From Bdellovibrionota bacterium (GTDB lineage Bacteria > Bdellovibrionota > Bacteriovoracia > Bacteriovoracales > Bacteriovoracaceae), in NCBI GenBank assembly GCA_030836365.1, contig JAURQB010000051.1, forward strand, positions 1 to 11,351: DNA of 11,351 nt, in the 5' to 3' direction. This document shows, one piece after another, positions 1 to 6,995 of the stretch; positions within the stretch are counted from its first letter, which is position 1, and every line of letters starts with the position of its first letter. The position numbers and the translations under genes are program-made. Under the pieces are notes generated by a model. The model was not told where the DNA came from and searched no databases. It saw only the letters and a program-made list of their open reading frames with translations.

Positions 1-1047
1 ATGAGCGAAAATAGCGGCCCTCACCCACATGCCATTTCGCTGCTGTCGCCAGTACATGACGCGAGGATCTCGATGGAGAAAATCAATACGCGGATCAATT
101 TCCTCTCTCTTCGGCATTGGATGCATCAAAATACTTTCTTTTGGCATTTTATATAGATCATCTAGAGTAAATAAATAATCTGTTTTTACTTCCCCTATAC
201 CACCATGTTCATCTTGAATACGGGTCATATAAACGACATCTAATTCATGCACATAATCGCTCAATGGGCCATGAAGGCACTTAAAATTTACACCAAGAGA
301 CGTCAAGTAATTTTTTGTTCCTTCATCTAAGGACAATTCCTCGGGTGAGATAAAAGACAATTTTATATTCTTGAAAAGCGATAATATTTTCGCCAGGCTA
401 TGAACGGTACGTCCCCGCAAGCAATCACCAACAAAACCAATATGCAGGCCATCAACTTGCCCATCAAAGCTCTCTTTAATGGTGTGATAATCAAGTAGTG
501 ACTGTGTGGGGTGCTGACTAACGCCGCTTCCCGCATTTATAACAGGTATCTCTCTATCACTGTGGCGAAGGGCCCAGACAGCAAATAGATCAAACACGTC
601 ACTAGGATGACGGCAAACGACAGAGTCAAAATAACTAGAAAGAGTCCGAAGTGCATCTTTATCAGATTCGCCTTTAACACTTGAGGAGGTTTGCATAGAG
701 CGAACTTCTTCATGCCTTAGACCGACCATTGAAGCCGCCGAACTAAAAGATAAAAATGTACGACTACTCGGTTGATGAAAGTAAAGTAAAGAAGACTTGC
801 CTTTGAGAAGACTCTGCATCCACTGGGGTTGCGCCTTCCAGTTTTTTTTGATGACCTTTGCCATTTGAGATATTTTGTCGATGAATTGAATATCAAAAAA
901 CTCAGAACGCACAAGATGAAACGGCTCTCCGTTGGGAAGACTACATATTTTTTTAAGCTCAGCTTCTTCAAGCTTTAGAAAATCTTGAAAATGTGCACGA
1001 TCATGTGCCGAGCAAAGTTCACTTCTTCCCCAGAATATTTTGTCCAT
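1..1047 (-). CDS. pyrB: aspartate carbamoyltransferase catalytic chain, 3' end cut by the window
   Basis: The leftward frame is open for 349 codons from the ATG at 1047 to base 1, with no stop, so only a short C-terminus should be missing. The enzyme joins carbamoyl phosphate and L-aspartate to give N-carbamoyl-aspartate in cytosolic pyrimidine synthesis. Visible motifs are PSSRT (93-97, the carbamoyl-phosphate loop, usually STRT), SSSVKGE (121-127, with the lysine that reaches the neighbouring active site), RHP (147-149), QHPTQ (178-182), GRTVHSL (212-218), YMTRIQ (273-278) and HPMPK (309-313, usually HPLPR). The MTRxQ and late tryptophan/arginine-rich motifs favour aspartate over ornithine transcarbamylase. 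The carbamoyl-phosphate loop lies about 40 residues later than in E. coli PyrB, so there is an N-terminal extension. The start is supported by AAAGGTGA just upstream. The gene is last of three in a leftward operon, 16 bases after the DUF2288 gene. Confidence 0.93.
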   Translation of the reverse strand, partial: MDKIFWGRSELCSAHDRAHFQDFLKLEEAELKKICSLPNGEPFHLVRSEFFDIQFIDKISQMAKVIKKNWKAQPQWMQSLLKGKSSLLYFHQPSSRTFLSFSSAASMVGLRHEEVRSMQTSSSVKGESDKDALRTLSSYFDSVVCRHPSDVFDLFAVWALRHSDREIPVINAGSGVSQHPTQSLLDYHTIKESFDGQVDGLHIGFVGDCLRGRTVHSLAKILSLFKNIKLSFISPEELSLDEGTKNYLTSLGVNFKCLHGPLSDYVHELDVVYMTRIQDEHGGIGEVKTDYLFTLDDLYKMPKESILMHPMPKREEIDPRIDFLHRDPRVMYWRQQRNGMWVRAAIFAH

Positions 1048-1063
1048 CAGTCACCTTTAATTA

Positions 1064-1372
1064 CTAGTAAACCTGAAATAATACGTAAGGTTGAACGACA
1101 ACAAAGTTAGCAAAAAACTTATTTTTGTCTGCACTAAATTTGGCTTCATCCGTCTCGTCCGCTTTTATTATTTGTCCTTGATCAAGGTAATTTTTTACCA
1201 CATCAACGTCATCCAAACCCAATGCTGCGGCGGCAACAAATAAATCAACAGATGGATCCACTTTAAACAATGCCCCTCGCTCATAATGCGGCCGAAGCAT
1301 TTCCCAGTCAGCTTGATCGACCTCAGATTTAAACTTTTTGACTAAATCATCGTGAGCATCACCATTTTGCAT
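1064..1372 (-). CDS. DUF2288 family protein
   Basis: A 102-residue cytosolic protein that I recognise as DUF2288 from its pattern. An N-terminal helix ends in ADWEMLRPHYERGALF (21-36). VDPSVDLFVAAAALGLDD (38-55) follows, then a helix with YLDQGQI (62-68), and it ends in a characteristic VVVQPYVLFQ (91-100). The family has no established function that I know of. No signal peptide, membrane segment or cysteine is present. The ATG at 1372 lies two bases after the ppiC stop, and the gene ends 16 bases before pyrB, so the three genes are very likely co-transcribed and translationally linked. A GAGAG in the last ppiC codons could serve as the ribosome binding site. The operon does not by itself imply a role in pyrimidine synthesis. 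Confidence 0.85.
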   Translation of the reverse strand: MQNGDAHDDLVKKFKSEVDQADWEMLRPHYERGALFKVDPSVDLFVAAAALGLDDVDVVKNYLDQGQIIKADETDEAKFSADKNKFFANFVVVQPYVLFQVY

Positions 1373-1374
1373 TA

Positions 1375-1650
1375 TTAGCTCTCGCGTTTAATGAGGTGAA
1401 ATCCAAATTGAGTTTTAACGGCTTCAGATACTTGACCGACCTCAAGGTTAAACGCCGCCTCTTCAAAAGGCTTCACCATTTGACCGCGTGAAAAATGACC
1501 GAGATCCCCTCCTTCTTGTCCTGAAGGACATTTTGAAAAATCACGGGCCAGATCTTCAAATGAAGTTCCCTCTTCAAGCTTTCGCTGAATATCTTTCACC
1601 TCATAATCGTGTTCTACTAAAATATGTCTTGCTCTAATGCTTGCGGCCAT
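1375..1650 (-). CDS. ppiC: parvulin-type peptidyl-prolyl cis-trans isomerase (PpiC-like)
   Basis: This 91-residue protein is a single rotamase domain, the same size as E. coli parvulin Par10. It would catalyse cis-trans isomerisation of Xaa-Pro bonds. Family residues are all present: RARHILV with His9, CPSG with Cys41, GGDLG (47-51), the substrate-pocket Met58 and Phe62 in GQMVKPF, and the terminal QFGFHLIK with Phe82 and His85. There is no signal peptide, so it should be cytosolic, unlike SurA or PrsA. The start is well supported: AGGAG lies five bases before the ATG at 1650. It is the first gene of the leftward operon with the DUF2288 gene and pyrB, and is divergent from rmuC. Confidence 0.93.
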   Translation of the reverse strand: MAASIRARHILVEHDYEVKDIQRKLEEGTSFEDLARDFSKCPSGQEGGDLGHFSRGQMVKPFEEAAFNLEVGQVSEAVKTQFGFHLIKRES

Positions 1651-1680
1651 AAAAACTCCTATTTTTCATTTAGCTGACCA

Positions 1681-1695
1681 TATCATAATATGATA
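1681..1695. promoter_or_regulatory. palindrome in the ppiC/rmuC divergent region, possible promoter or operator
   Basis: TATCAT-AAT-ATGATA is a perfect 6-3-6 inverted repeat between two divergent genes. It contains a -10-like TATGAT on each strand (1689-1694 rightward, 1687-1682 leftward). No convincing -35 is seen at the right distance on either side. It may be a shared promoter core or a regulator site, but AT-rich DNA produces such repeats by chance. Confidence 0.3.
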
Positions 1696-1733
1696 GTTTA
1701 TTGACATTAAAAATATTATCAGCGAGCAGAAAA

Positions 1734-3017
1734 ATGGAATCATTCACCGTTATATGGATCATCATGATGGGCGCCCTTTCGGCCATCATCACTTTTTTTC
1801 TAATGAAAAGAAACCAGGGTGTAGATGCTCTAAAAATAACAACTCTTAATGAAGATCTGGAAACCAAAAAAGCGGCTGTTATTCAACTAGAGCAAGAGTT
1901 AAAATTTAAAGAAAAAGAAATCGAATTATATAAAAGTAACGCCGAAGGCCAGCAACAGCAAATTGAGCGGATGGAAAAAAGAATGGCCCTCGAATTTGAG
2001 AACCTTTCCAATAAAATTATGGAAGACTCGATTGATAAAATGCAAAAGTCCTCAAAAGAAAATATTGGATTAGTTCTGGATCCCCTAAAAGAAAGAATCC
2101 ATCACTTTCAACAAAAAATAGAAACACTTTATACAGAAGAGGCAAAAGAGAGACACAGCCTAAAAAATGAAATAAAAAACATCTCCGAAATAGGCCATCA
2201 ACTCAATCAAGAAGCGTTGAACTTAACCAAGGCCCTTAAAGGTGACGTGAAGGCGCAAGGAAACTGGGGCGAAATGGTTTTAGAAAAAATTCTAGAGAAT
2301 TCTGGTCTTCGAAAAAACGAAGAGTACATCACCCAAGGTGAAGGCATGGGACTCAAATCCGATGAGGGCGGCCTCTTGAAACCCGATGTTGTCATTATGC
2401 TACCTGAGAGTAAACATGTAATCGTTGATTCAAAAGTATCCCTTACCCACTACGAGAAATTTATTGCCGTTGAGGACAATGATGAACGACAGAGCTTTCT
2501 TAAACTATTTAATGACTCCATTGAGTCTCATGTAAAAGATCTGTCTAAAAAAGATTACAGTCACCTAGAGAAACTTAACTCTCCGGATTTTGTACTAATG
2601 TTTTTTCCAATTGAAGGCGCCTATTCTCTGGCCATTCAACAAAATCCCAATTTATTTTATTGGGCATGGGAGCGAAATATTATTATTGTTGGGCCGACAA
2701 CATTGATGGCAACGCTAAAAACTATTCACTCCATTTGGCGGCAAGAAAAATCAAGTCAAAATGCCCAGGCCATCGCAACCGAAAGCGGCAAGATGTATGA
2801 TAAAATGGCAAACTTCTTAGGTGACCTAATTAAAATAGGTGAGCAAATAAAACGAACTGATGAAACTTATCAAACCAGCTTAAACAAACTTAAAACAGGC
2901 AAAGGGAATGTTCTTTCGAGGCTTGAAAATATTAAAAAGCTAGGTGCAAAAGCGAAGAAGCAAATAGCGATTGCTCACGAAGAGATCGAAATAATTGATA
3001 CAGAAATTAATCAATAA
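1734..3017 (+). CDS. rmuC: RmuC family protein (DNA recombination limiting, putative nuclease)
   Basis: A membrane-anchored coiled-coil protein with a full RmuC domain. From the ATG at 1734 it has 427 residues. One transmembrane helix (about 5-24) is followed by a coiled coil (about 35-165) and the conserved domain from about 170. Hallmarks are GNWGEMVLEKILENSGL (176-192), KPDVVIMLPE (216-225), VDSKVSL (231-237), FVLMFFPIEGAY (286-297), GPTTLMATLKT (320-330), NAQAIA (343-348) and KTGKGNVLSRLE (387-398). The PDV...VDSK arrangement matches the PD-(D/E)xK nuclease fold proposed for the family. E. coli RmuC limits recombination at inverted repeats, and some relatives affect phage or foreign DNA, but the biochemical role is not settled. 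An in-frame TTG at 1701 would add 11 residues. I prefer the ATG because the hydrophobic anchor then starts near the N-terminus. Neither start has a strong ribosome binding site. Confidence 0.93.
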   Translation: MESFTVIWIIMMGALSAIITFFLMKRNQGVDALKITTLNEDLETKKAAVIQLEQELKFKEKEIELYKSNAEGQQQQIERMEKRMALEFENLSNKIMEDSIDKMQKSSKENIGLVLDPLKERIHHFQQKIETLYTEEAKERHSLKNEIKNISEIGHQLNQEALNLTKALKGDVKAQGNWGEMVLEKILENSGLRKNEEYITQGEGMGLKSDEGGLLKPDVVIMLPESKHVIVDSKVSLTHYEKFIAVEDNDERQSFLKLFNDSIESHVKDLSKKDYSHLEKLNSPDFVLMFFPIEGAYSLAIQQNPNLFYWAWERNIIIVGPTTLMATLKTIHSIWRQEKSSQNAQAIATESGKMYDKMANFLGDLIKIGEQIKRTDETYQTSLNKLKTGKGNVLSRLENIKKLGAKAKKQIAIAHEEIEIIDTEINQ

Positions 3018-4041
3018 AGTTTTTTTCCACATAGCGATCAAACTTTGAAGAACCATTTATTTCAGTGTTCCCGTGCGTATTTTCAATCGCTTTTTTAATT
3101 TTACCGATTGTGTTTAGACTTGATTGAGAATACTGCGCCTGCCTCACAGGAATTATCTCTTTACTTTCCACTTGACGGGACTTTAGGCCTTTGTTTTTAA
3201 CCACTGTCTTTTTAACAATCTTACCTGAACTTCCTGAAGATTTTTTTTCAGACATAGACCCATGGGAATTTGAATAATCACTGGCAACTGTACGTCCGGA
3301 GTGATGTCCGCTTTTTTTAGAATAACGTCTTCTGGCCGGCAACTTAATTCGTTGCCTACTGGTTACCTGTGAGTCCGGAACATAAAAGAGTGTGCTTCCT
3401 TCGTGAATTAAATTTGGATTTTTGATAAATGGTTGGTTATGAGCGTATATATCTTTCCAGCGTCTCCAATCTCGATAGACCAAGTCAGAAATCAACGATA
3501 AACTATGGCCTTTTCTAACAAGAAATGGATTTCCCTCAGGAATAAAAGAGTAACCCTCAACCGGCACCCAATACTTTAAATACATCCCAGGATGAATATC
3601 AACCCCACCACCAAGAGTATCTTGATTAAGATCGGCCAAAACTCGCCACAAGGAATAATCCCCGTAAATTTTATAAGCAACGAGCATTAATGTCTCATGC
3701 TTACCTCTTACTTCGTAAGTATTAATTTGATTAGTTAGTCCATCTCTATTCACTCCAGAGAGACTTGTGACATTCCGGTAATTGCTCCATTTATTGTTAC
3801 TACAATCATTATTGCCTGTGCTCGCTGGAAAGCGTCCATTTTGCCCCTTACCACTTGGCCAAAACCCACTATGGCGCTGATCATTCGTATGATAGTGATC
3901 ATCTTTTGAAATATTTCCAAAAATTTCTTCGATACTTTTATCTTCCTGGCCCCAAACTAAGTTTGTGTTCTCGTCTTTTGGCCGCTCAGGAGTTGAGCAT
4001 CCGACAATTAAAAATGGAAATATTAATGCTATAATCTTCAT
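3007..4041 (-). CDS. LysM-domain lipoprotein
   Basis: A 344-residue exported lipoprotein. The signal sequence (1-14) ends in the lipobox IVGC, with Cys15 as the lipidated residue. After a polar region rich in Asn, Gly and Asp (about 20-105), two LysM-like modules follow. The first spans about 106-160 (TYEVRGKHETL ... YGDYSLWRVL ... HPGMYLKYWVP). The second spans about 171-222 (NPFLVRKGHSL ... WRRWKDIYAHN ... HEGSTLFYVP). LysM modules bind the GlcNAc-containing glycan of peptidoglycan, so the protein probably links an outer-membrane lipid anchor to the cell wall. The C-terminal third (about 228-300) is a basic Ser/Lys-rich, low-complexity tail with a short helical end. The start has AAGAGG seven bases upstream. 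The 3' end overlaps rmuC by 11 bases, tail to tail. It is divergent from the exported barrel-like protein at 4171. Confidence 0.85.
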   Translation of the reverse strand: MKIIALIFPFLIVGCSTPERPKDENTNLVWGQEDKSIEEIFGNISKDDHYHTNDQRHSGFWPSGKGQNGRFPASTGNNDCSNNKWSNYRNVTSLSGVNRDGLTNQINTYEVRGKHETLMLVAYKIYGDYSLWRVLADLNQDTLGGGVDIHPGMYLKYWVPVEGYSFIPEGNPFLVRKGHSLSLISDLVYRDWRRWKDIYAHNQPFIKNPNLIHEGSTLFYVPDSQVTSRQRIKLPARRRYSKKSGHHSGRTVASDYSNSHGSMSEKKSSGSSGKIVKKTVVKNKGLKSRQVESKEIIPVRQAQYSQSSLNTIGKIKKAIENTHGNTEINGSSKFDRYVEKNFID

Positions 4042-4124
4042 AACTAAACCTCTTACTCAACTATTCGGAACAAGACGCTCAAGTATTAATGGAAAATAAT
4101 TTTTTTCTCTAAATTTTTAGAAGA

Positions 4125-4133
4125 TGATATAAT
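4125..4133 (+). promoter_or_regulatory. extended -10 promoter for the gene at 4171
   Basis: TGATATAAT is a perfect extended -10 (TGnTATAAT) with TATAAT at 4128-4133. It would place transcription start near 4140, about 30 bases before the ATG at 4171. The -35 position (around 4105-4110, TTCTCT) is poor, as is common for extended -10 promoters. A GGAAGG ribosome binding site follows at 4156-4161. The opposite strand shows no comparable promoter for the LysM gene. Confidence 0.55.
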
Positions 4134-4170
4134 TACTTAATATCTCATCGGCCATGGAAGGTACTAACAC

Positions 4171-5469
4171 ATGAATAATAATAAATTTCATTTAATTATT
4201 TTATTAATTATCACTCTTATTCCTTTAAACAGTTTTGCTTTACTTGAGTATGAAGAAAAAACACCTTTATGGGCATTTATTGAGATAACCGATGAAAACG
4301 CCTACAAGATCGAACCTGGACGAGAAGTTACTATTCAATTTGAAGGCGCAGGAAAATGCGTTGTTGAAGTCTCAAGAATCCAAGACAAGTTGGCACTCAT
4401 TGATATCTCTGATTGCGATACGGTCATTGAAATACAATCATTGATTCCCAAAAGAGGTCATCTGAAAAAAAGCTATAGCCAAATTTGGTATCGACCTATT
4501 ACCGAGCAAGAAAAAGCACACTTCCCACTAGATAAAGACAGTCCACTAATCATTGGAAGACTTCCGGTTGATAGCAGAATAAAAATTTTAGGGAGAACGA
4601 ATTATAAGCAAGTATTTAATCAAAAATTTCAGCACTGGTATCAAATTAAAACGCCAAGATTAATAGGATGGGTGCCAGAAGAAGATTTGGTTTTTGTCAA
4701 AGATAATACACAAGCAAAAATTGAGCGAAAAATTAAAATGCTTAAAGTTAAGCTCGTAAACGTAAAAAGAAAGGATAAGTTTTCACCAGGCCTGTTTGGC
4801 TTTGGTAAATATAAACTTTTTCTCTCTAGCTTTGATGAAAAACAAGCGGGAGAGAAAATTTCATTTGACCACACAAGTCTTCTCACTCTTGGAGGCGAGG
4901 GTGGTATTATTACAGAGAAGAGAAAAATATATTATGGGGCGTTCGCTTATTTCTCACTGAACGACTCTAATCATGATGTTTCAACGCCGTTTACTTATAA
5001 TGTTGGTGGCTCTATTGGAAAAATACTAGATAGTGGTTTTGTTCCCCAACTTGGACTCGAATTTGAATCCTTTTTGTCTTATAACATCGACGATATTTCT
5101 GCAGGCACGACGACAACCAAAGATATTAGAAAGAATTCACTCTTATGGGCGTCATTAATAATTGAAAAAAAGATTTTTAGCCTTGAGCAAGTTGCTCGTG
5201 CTTTTGGACTAACAAGAATTCCTTATTCAAAAACATTTTTTAAAATTGTTGATCAATCATTTTATTTAAAAATAGCGGCGTCTTATCCAATCATCAGACA
5301 ATCCGAAAACCTAAATGCTTTTAAGGGAACGAAATTTCATATTGAAGCCTCAAGTAGACTTTTTAGAGACATTGATTTAGCGGCTTATATTGATTTTATT
5401 AATTTAAAGTCAGACTCCGAAGTCTCAGGACAAAGATTCGGAGTCTCACTTGGTTTTGCTTTTCTCTAA
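4171..5469 (+). CDS. exported protein with SH3-like region and putative C-terminal outer-membrane beta-barrel
   Basis: I do not recognise a named family for this 432-residue protein. A signal peptide is clear: lysine at 5, a hydrophobic core at about 8-19, and a likely cut after LNSFA (19-23). Residues 24-100 form a beta-rich region with two cysteines (63 and 82) that could form a disulfide. Residues about 124-176 look like a bacterial SH3-like domain (SPLIIGRLPVDSRIKILGR, then HWYQIK and LIGWVPEEDLVFV). A basic lysine-rich stretch (181-205) links to a C-terminal half with alternating hydrophobic strands and many aromatic residues. It ends in FGVSLGFAFL, resembling an outer-membrane insertion signal though ending in Leu. 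Inference: the SH3-like part stays in the periplasm and may contact the cell wall while the barrel sits in the outer membrane. It is divergent from the LysM lipoprotein and ends one base before the convergent YceI gene. The barrel call is tentative. Confidence 0.7.
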   Translation: MNNNKFHLIILLIITLIPLNSFALLEYEEKTPLWAFIEITDENAYKIEPGREVTIQFEGAGKCVVEVSRIQDKLALIDISDCDTVIEIQSLIPKRGHLKKSYSQIWYRPITEQEKAHFPLDKDSPLIIGRLPVDSRIKILGRTNYKQVFNQKFQHWYQIKTPRLIGWVPEEDLVFVKDNTQAKIERKIKMLKVKLVNVKRKDKFSPGLFGFGKYKLFLSSFDEKQAGEKISFDHTSLLTLGGEGGIITEKRKIYYGAFAYFSLNDSNHDVSTPFTYNVGGSIGKILDSGFVPQLGLEFESFLSYNIDDISAGTTTTKDIRKNSLLWASLIIEKKIFSLEQVARAFGLTRIPYSKTFFKIVDQSFYLKIAASYPIIRQSENLNAFKGTKFHIEASSRLFRDIDLAAYIDFINLKSDSEVSGQRFGVSLGFAFL

Positions 5470-5470
5470 A

Positions 5471-6007
5471 TTATTTGGTGACAACGGTGAAGTCAACAGT
5501 GACTTCATCGTTAATCATCTTATCGCCTAGGCCTTTAAAGAAGTTACCAGAGCCATACTTGATGCCAAATTTAGTTCGATCAAATGAAAGAGTACCTGTA
5601 TAAGTTTTTCCTTTTTGAGAATACTTCATCGACACTGGCCGAGTTACACCTTTGATTGTCAACTCGCCATCTAGTTTCCCCATCATCCCATGCTTAATTT
5701 TCAATGTTGCCGTTGGGTGCTTGTCGATACCGAAAAAATCATCATTTTTCAAATGACCAATGAGCTTATCCATCCACTCGCCGGTTAAATCAGTACATGT
5801 CATTGAATTCATATCCATCACAAATACACCACTGTTAATGTGCCCATCTTTTTCATCCATTGTAGCGGACTTTAAGCTAACCATTCCATAGTGACTCCCG
5901 GTTACTTTTGTCCCCGTCCATTTAAACGTACTTTTTTTCAGATCAATTTCCGTTGCAAAAACAAATGTCGGTAATGTGAATAAAAGAAATAATAATTTTT
6001 TCATCAT
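5471..6007 (-). CDS. YceI family periplasmic protein
   Basis: A YceI-domain protein of 178 residues from the first ATG. The signal peptide (about 1-18) probably ends at FVFA. The mature protein has the family pattern: EIDLKKSTFKWTGTKVTGSH (20-39), a DGHINSGVFVMDMNSM stretch (54-69), GHLKNDDFFGIDKHPTATL (84-102), DGELTIKGVTRPV (113-125) and a terminal DEVTVDFTV (167-175). YceI proteins form a lipocalin-like barrel, and some bind polyisoprenoids such as isoprenoid quinones. The physiological role varies and cannot be read here. The gene starts with two consecutive ATGs. AGGAG lies only three bases before the first but six before the second (6004), so initiation at 6004, giving 177 residues, is more likely. 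A good promoter lies upstream at 6031-6059, so it is probably transcribed alone. Confidence 0.92.
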   Translation of the reverse strand: MMKKLLFLLFTLPTFVFATEIDLKKSTFKWTGTKVTGSHYGMVSLKSATMDEKDGHINSGVFVMDMNSMTCTDLTGEWMDKLIGHLKNDDFFGIDKHPTATLKIKHGMMGKLDGELTIKGVTRPVSMKYSQKGKTYTGTLSFDRTKFGIKYGSGNFFKGLGDKMINDEVTVDFTVVTK

Positions 6008-6010
6008 AAA

Positions 6011-6015
6011 CTCCT
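6011..6015 (-). promoter_or_regulatory. ribosome binding site that decides between two ATG starts of the YceI gene
   Basis: AGGAG on the minus strand sits three bases before the ATG at 6007 and six before the ATG at 6004. The usual spacing of five to nine bases favours 6004. Confidence 0.6.
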
Positions 6016-6030
6016 CGTTATTTGGTGAGT

Positions 6031-6059
6031 ATTATCGAGGGACTAATTCCTCATGTCTA
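6031..6059 (-). promoter_or_regulatory. sigma-70 type promoter of the YceI gene with palindrome in the spacer
   Basis: On the minus strand, TAGACA (6059-6054, five of six to TTGACA) is followed after exactly 17 bases by GATAAT (6036-6031, five of six to TATAAT). Transcription would begin near 6024, about 17-20 bases before the start codon. The spacer holds a near-palindrome, GAGGGACTAATTCCTC on the plus strand (6037-6052, GAGGGA against TTCCTC with one mismatch). It could be an operator placed between -35 and -10. Confidence 0.55.
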
Positions 6060-6115
6060 TGAATAAATGATCGACAAAATGAGCACCAATTATGCGAGCA
6101 AAAAATAAAAAAACA

Positions 6116-6478
6116 TTAAATGCAACGAGTCTTATCAAGCAACACATAATCATCCTCGTAAGAAGACTTAATTTTCCCACAGACGCTCATCCATTTTAAA
6201 GCGTAACGACTGTTGACTGGAATGACTGCTTCACGAGTTGGTTGATAAATCTTAAAGAAAACATCCCACAACGGAGTCATGACTCCATCATTACAATAGG
6301 AATCTGCGAAATGTTGATGCAAGTGGTGCTTTATGTGCTCCTTTTTAAAATGGTTGATGGGCATGAAAAAAAGTAAACGGTGATTGGCCCATTCATGGCC
6401 AGCAAAATGATGAAGGATATATTCGACAAATGTCCATAATAAGGCGCCAAGAATGACGGAAAAAATATGTAAAATCAT
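6116..6478 (-). CDS. short fatty-acid-hydroxylase/sterol-desaturase-like membrane protein, middle part missing
   Basis: A 120-residue protein with one hydrophobic helix (about 4-22) leading into EYILHHFAGH (19-28). It then passes almost directly to HRLLFFMPINHFKKEHIKHH (33-52), LHQHF (53-57) and GVMTPLWDVFFKIYQP (65-80). In this diiron family the first histidine cluster follows EYxxHR. The second (HxxHHxxHHF, then GVTTPLWD) comes only after a further HxxHH and about two more membrane helices. Here the two ends appear joined in frame and the middle is absent. It could be an internally deleted gene, or a minimal family variant. The His-rich motifs are otherwise intact (H23, H24, H28, H48, H51, H52, H54, H56). 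The ribosome binding site is weak: AAGG directly abuts the ATG at 6478. The C-terminus (85-120) is hydrophilic. The gene is upstream of and in the same direction as the YceI gene, 108 bases away. Confidence 0.65.
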   Translation of the reverse strand: MILHIFSVILGALLWTFVEYILHHFAGHEWANHRLLFFMPINHFKKEHIKHHLHQHFADSYCNDGVMTPLWDVFFKIYQPTREAVIPVNSRYALKWMSVCGKIKSSYEDDYVLLDKTRCI

Positions 6479-6596
6479 CCTTATACTATGCCCAATTATC
6501 GCCTAGTTAGAACGAGAGAAAAAATACACCGTATCTGTCTAGCGATCGTCGATGTAAAAGCTCGCTCAACCTCAACCTCTGTTGTATATTTTAAAC

Positions 6597-6995
6597 ATGA
6601 ATTTAGATGAAAAGAGCAAAAAATTAAAAATCTTTTATGACGGAGCTTGCCTAGTCTGTCATACGGAAATTGAGATTTACCGTAAACATGATGAAAATAA
6701 TCAAATTGATTTTATCGATATATCCCTGCCTAGTTTTGATGAATCATCCTACCCGATTACAAAACATCACCTTAATAAGTATTTTCACATTCAGCTTCCA
6801 ACAGGACTATTCCTGCACGGAGTACCGGCTTTTATGGAAATTTGGAAAGTCATTCCCAAATGGCAATGGGTAGAAAAAGTAACCAATAATTTTCTCTGTC
6901 GAAGTCTAATGGAACTTGGCTACTTCTTTTTTGTCTACATTAGACCTTATCTGCCTAAAAGGCGAAACTGTGAAAGTGACGCGTGCAAAATTTAA
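6597..6995 (+). CDS. DCC family (DUF393) thiol-disulfide oxidoreductase-like protein
   Basis: From the ATG at 6597 this is a 132-residue protein. The DCC motif is at its start: FYDGACLVC, with Tyr14, Asp15, Gly16, Cys18 and Cys21, followed by HTEIEIYRKH. The DCC family (named for Asp-Cys-Cys) is predicted to act as a thioredoxin-fold thiol oxidoreductase, and substrates are generally unknown. A helical region (about 70-120) includes a hydrophobic stretch, LMELGYFFFVYI. The C-terminus carries a second cysteine pair in CESDACKI. A TTG at 6582 could extend it by five residues. No ribosome binding site precedes either start. TATATT at 6585-6590 is a possible -10 that would put the transcript start almost at the ATG, suggesting a leaderless message, but there is no matching -35. 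The last 13 bases overlap the next gene. Confidence 0.82.
   Translation: MNLDEKSKKLKIFYDGACLVCHTEIEIYRKHDENNQIDFIDISLPSFDESSYPITKHHLNKYFHIQLPTGLFLHGVPAFMEIWKVIPKWQWVEKVTNNFLCRSLMELGYFFFVYIRPYLPKRRNCESDACKI

Noticed and set aside
1701..1706. TTGACA as a -35 box or TTG as the rmuC start
   Set aside because: No -10 lies 16-18 bases downstream, and the TTG has no ribosome binding site. The ATG at 1734 places the membrane anchor at the N-terminus.
4154..4174. Six-codon reading frame whose TGA overlaps the ATG at 4171
   Set aside because: It has no ribosome binding site of its own, and its ATG abuts the GGAAGG that serves the real gene. A frame this short is expected by chance.
6116..6596. Frameshift as the cause of the short hydroxylase-like protein
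   Set aside because: The missing central motifs were not seen in other frames of this stretch, and there is no spare DNA between the two preserved motifs.
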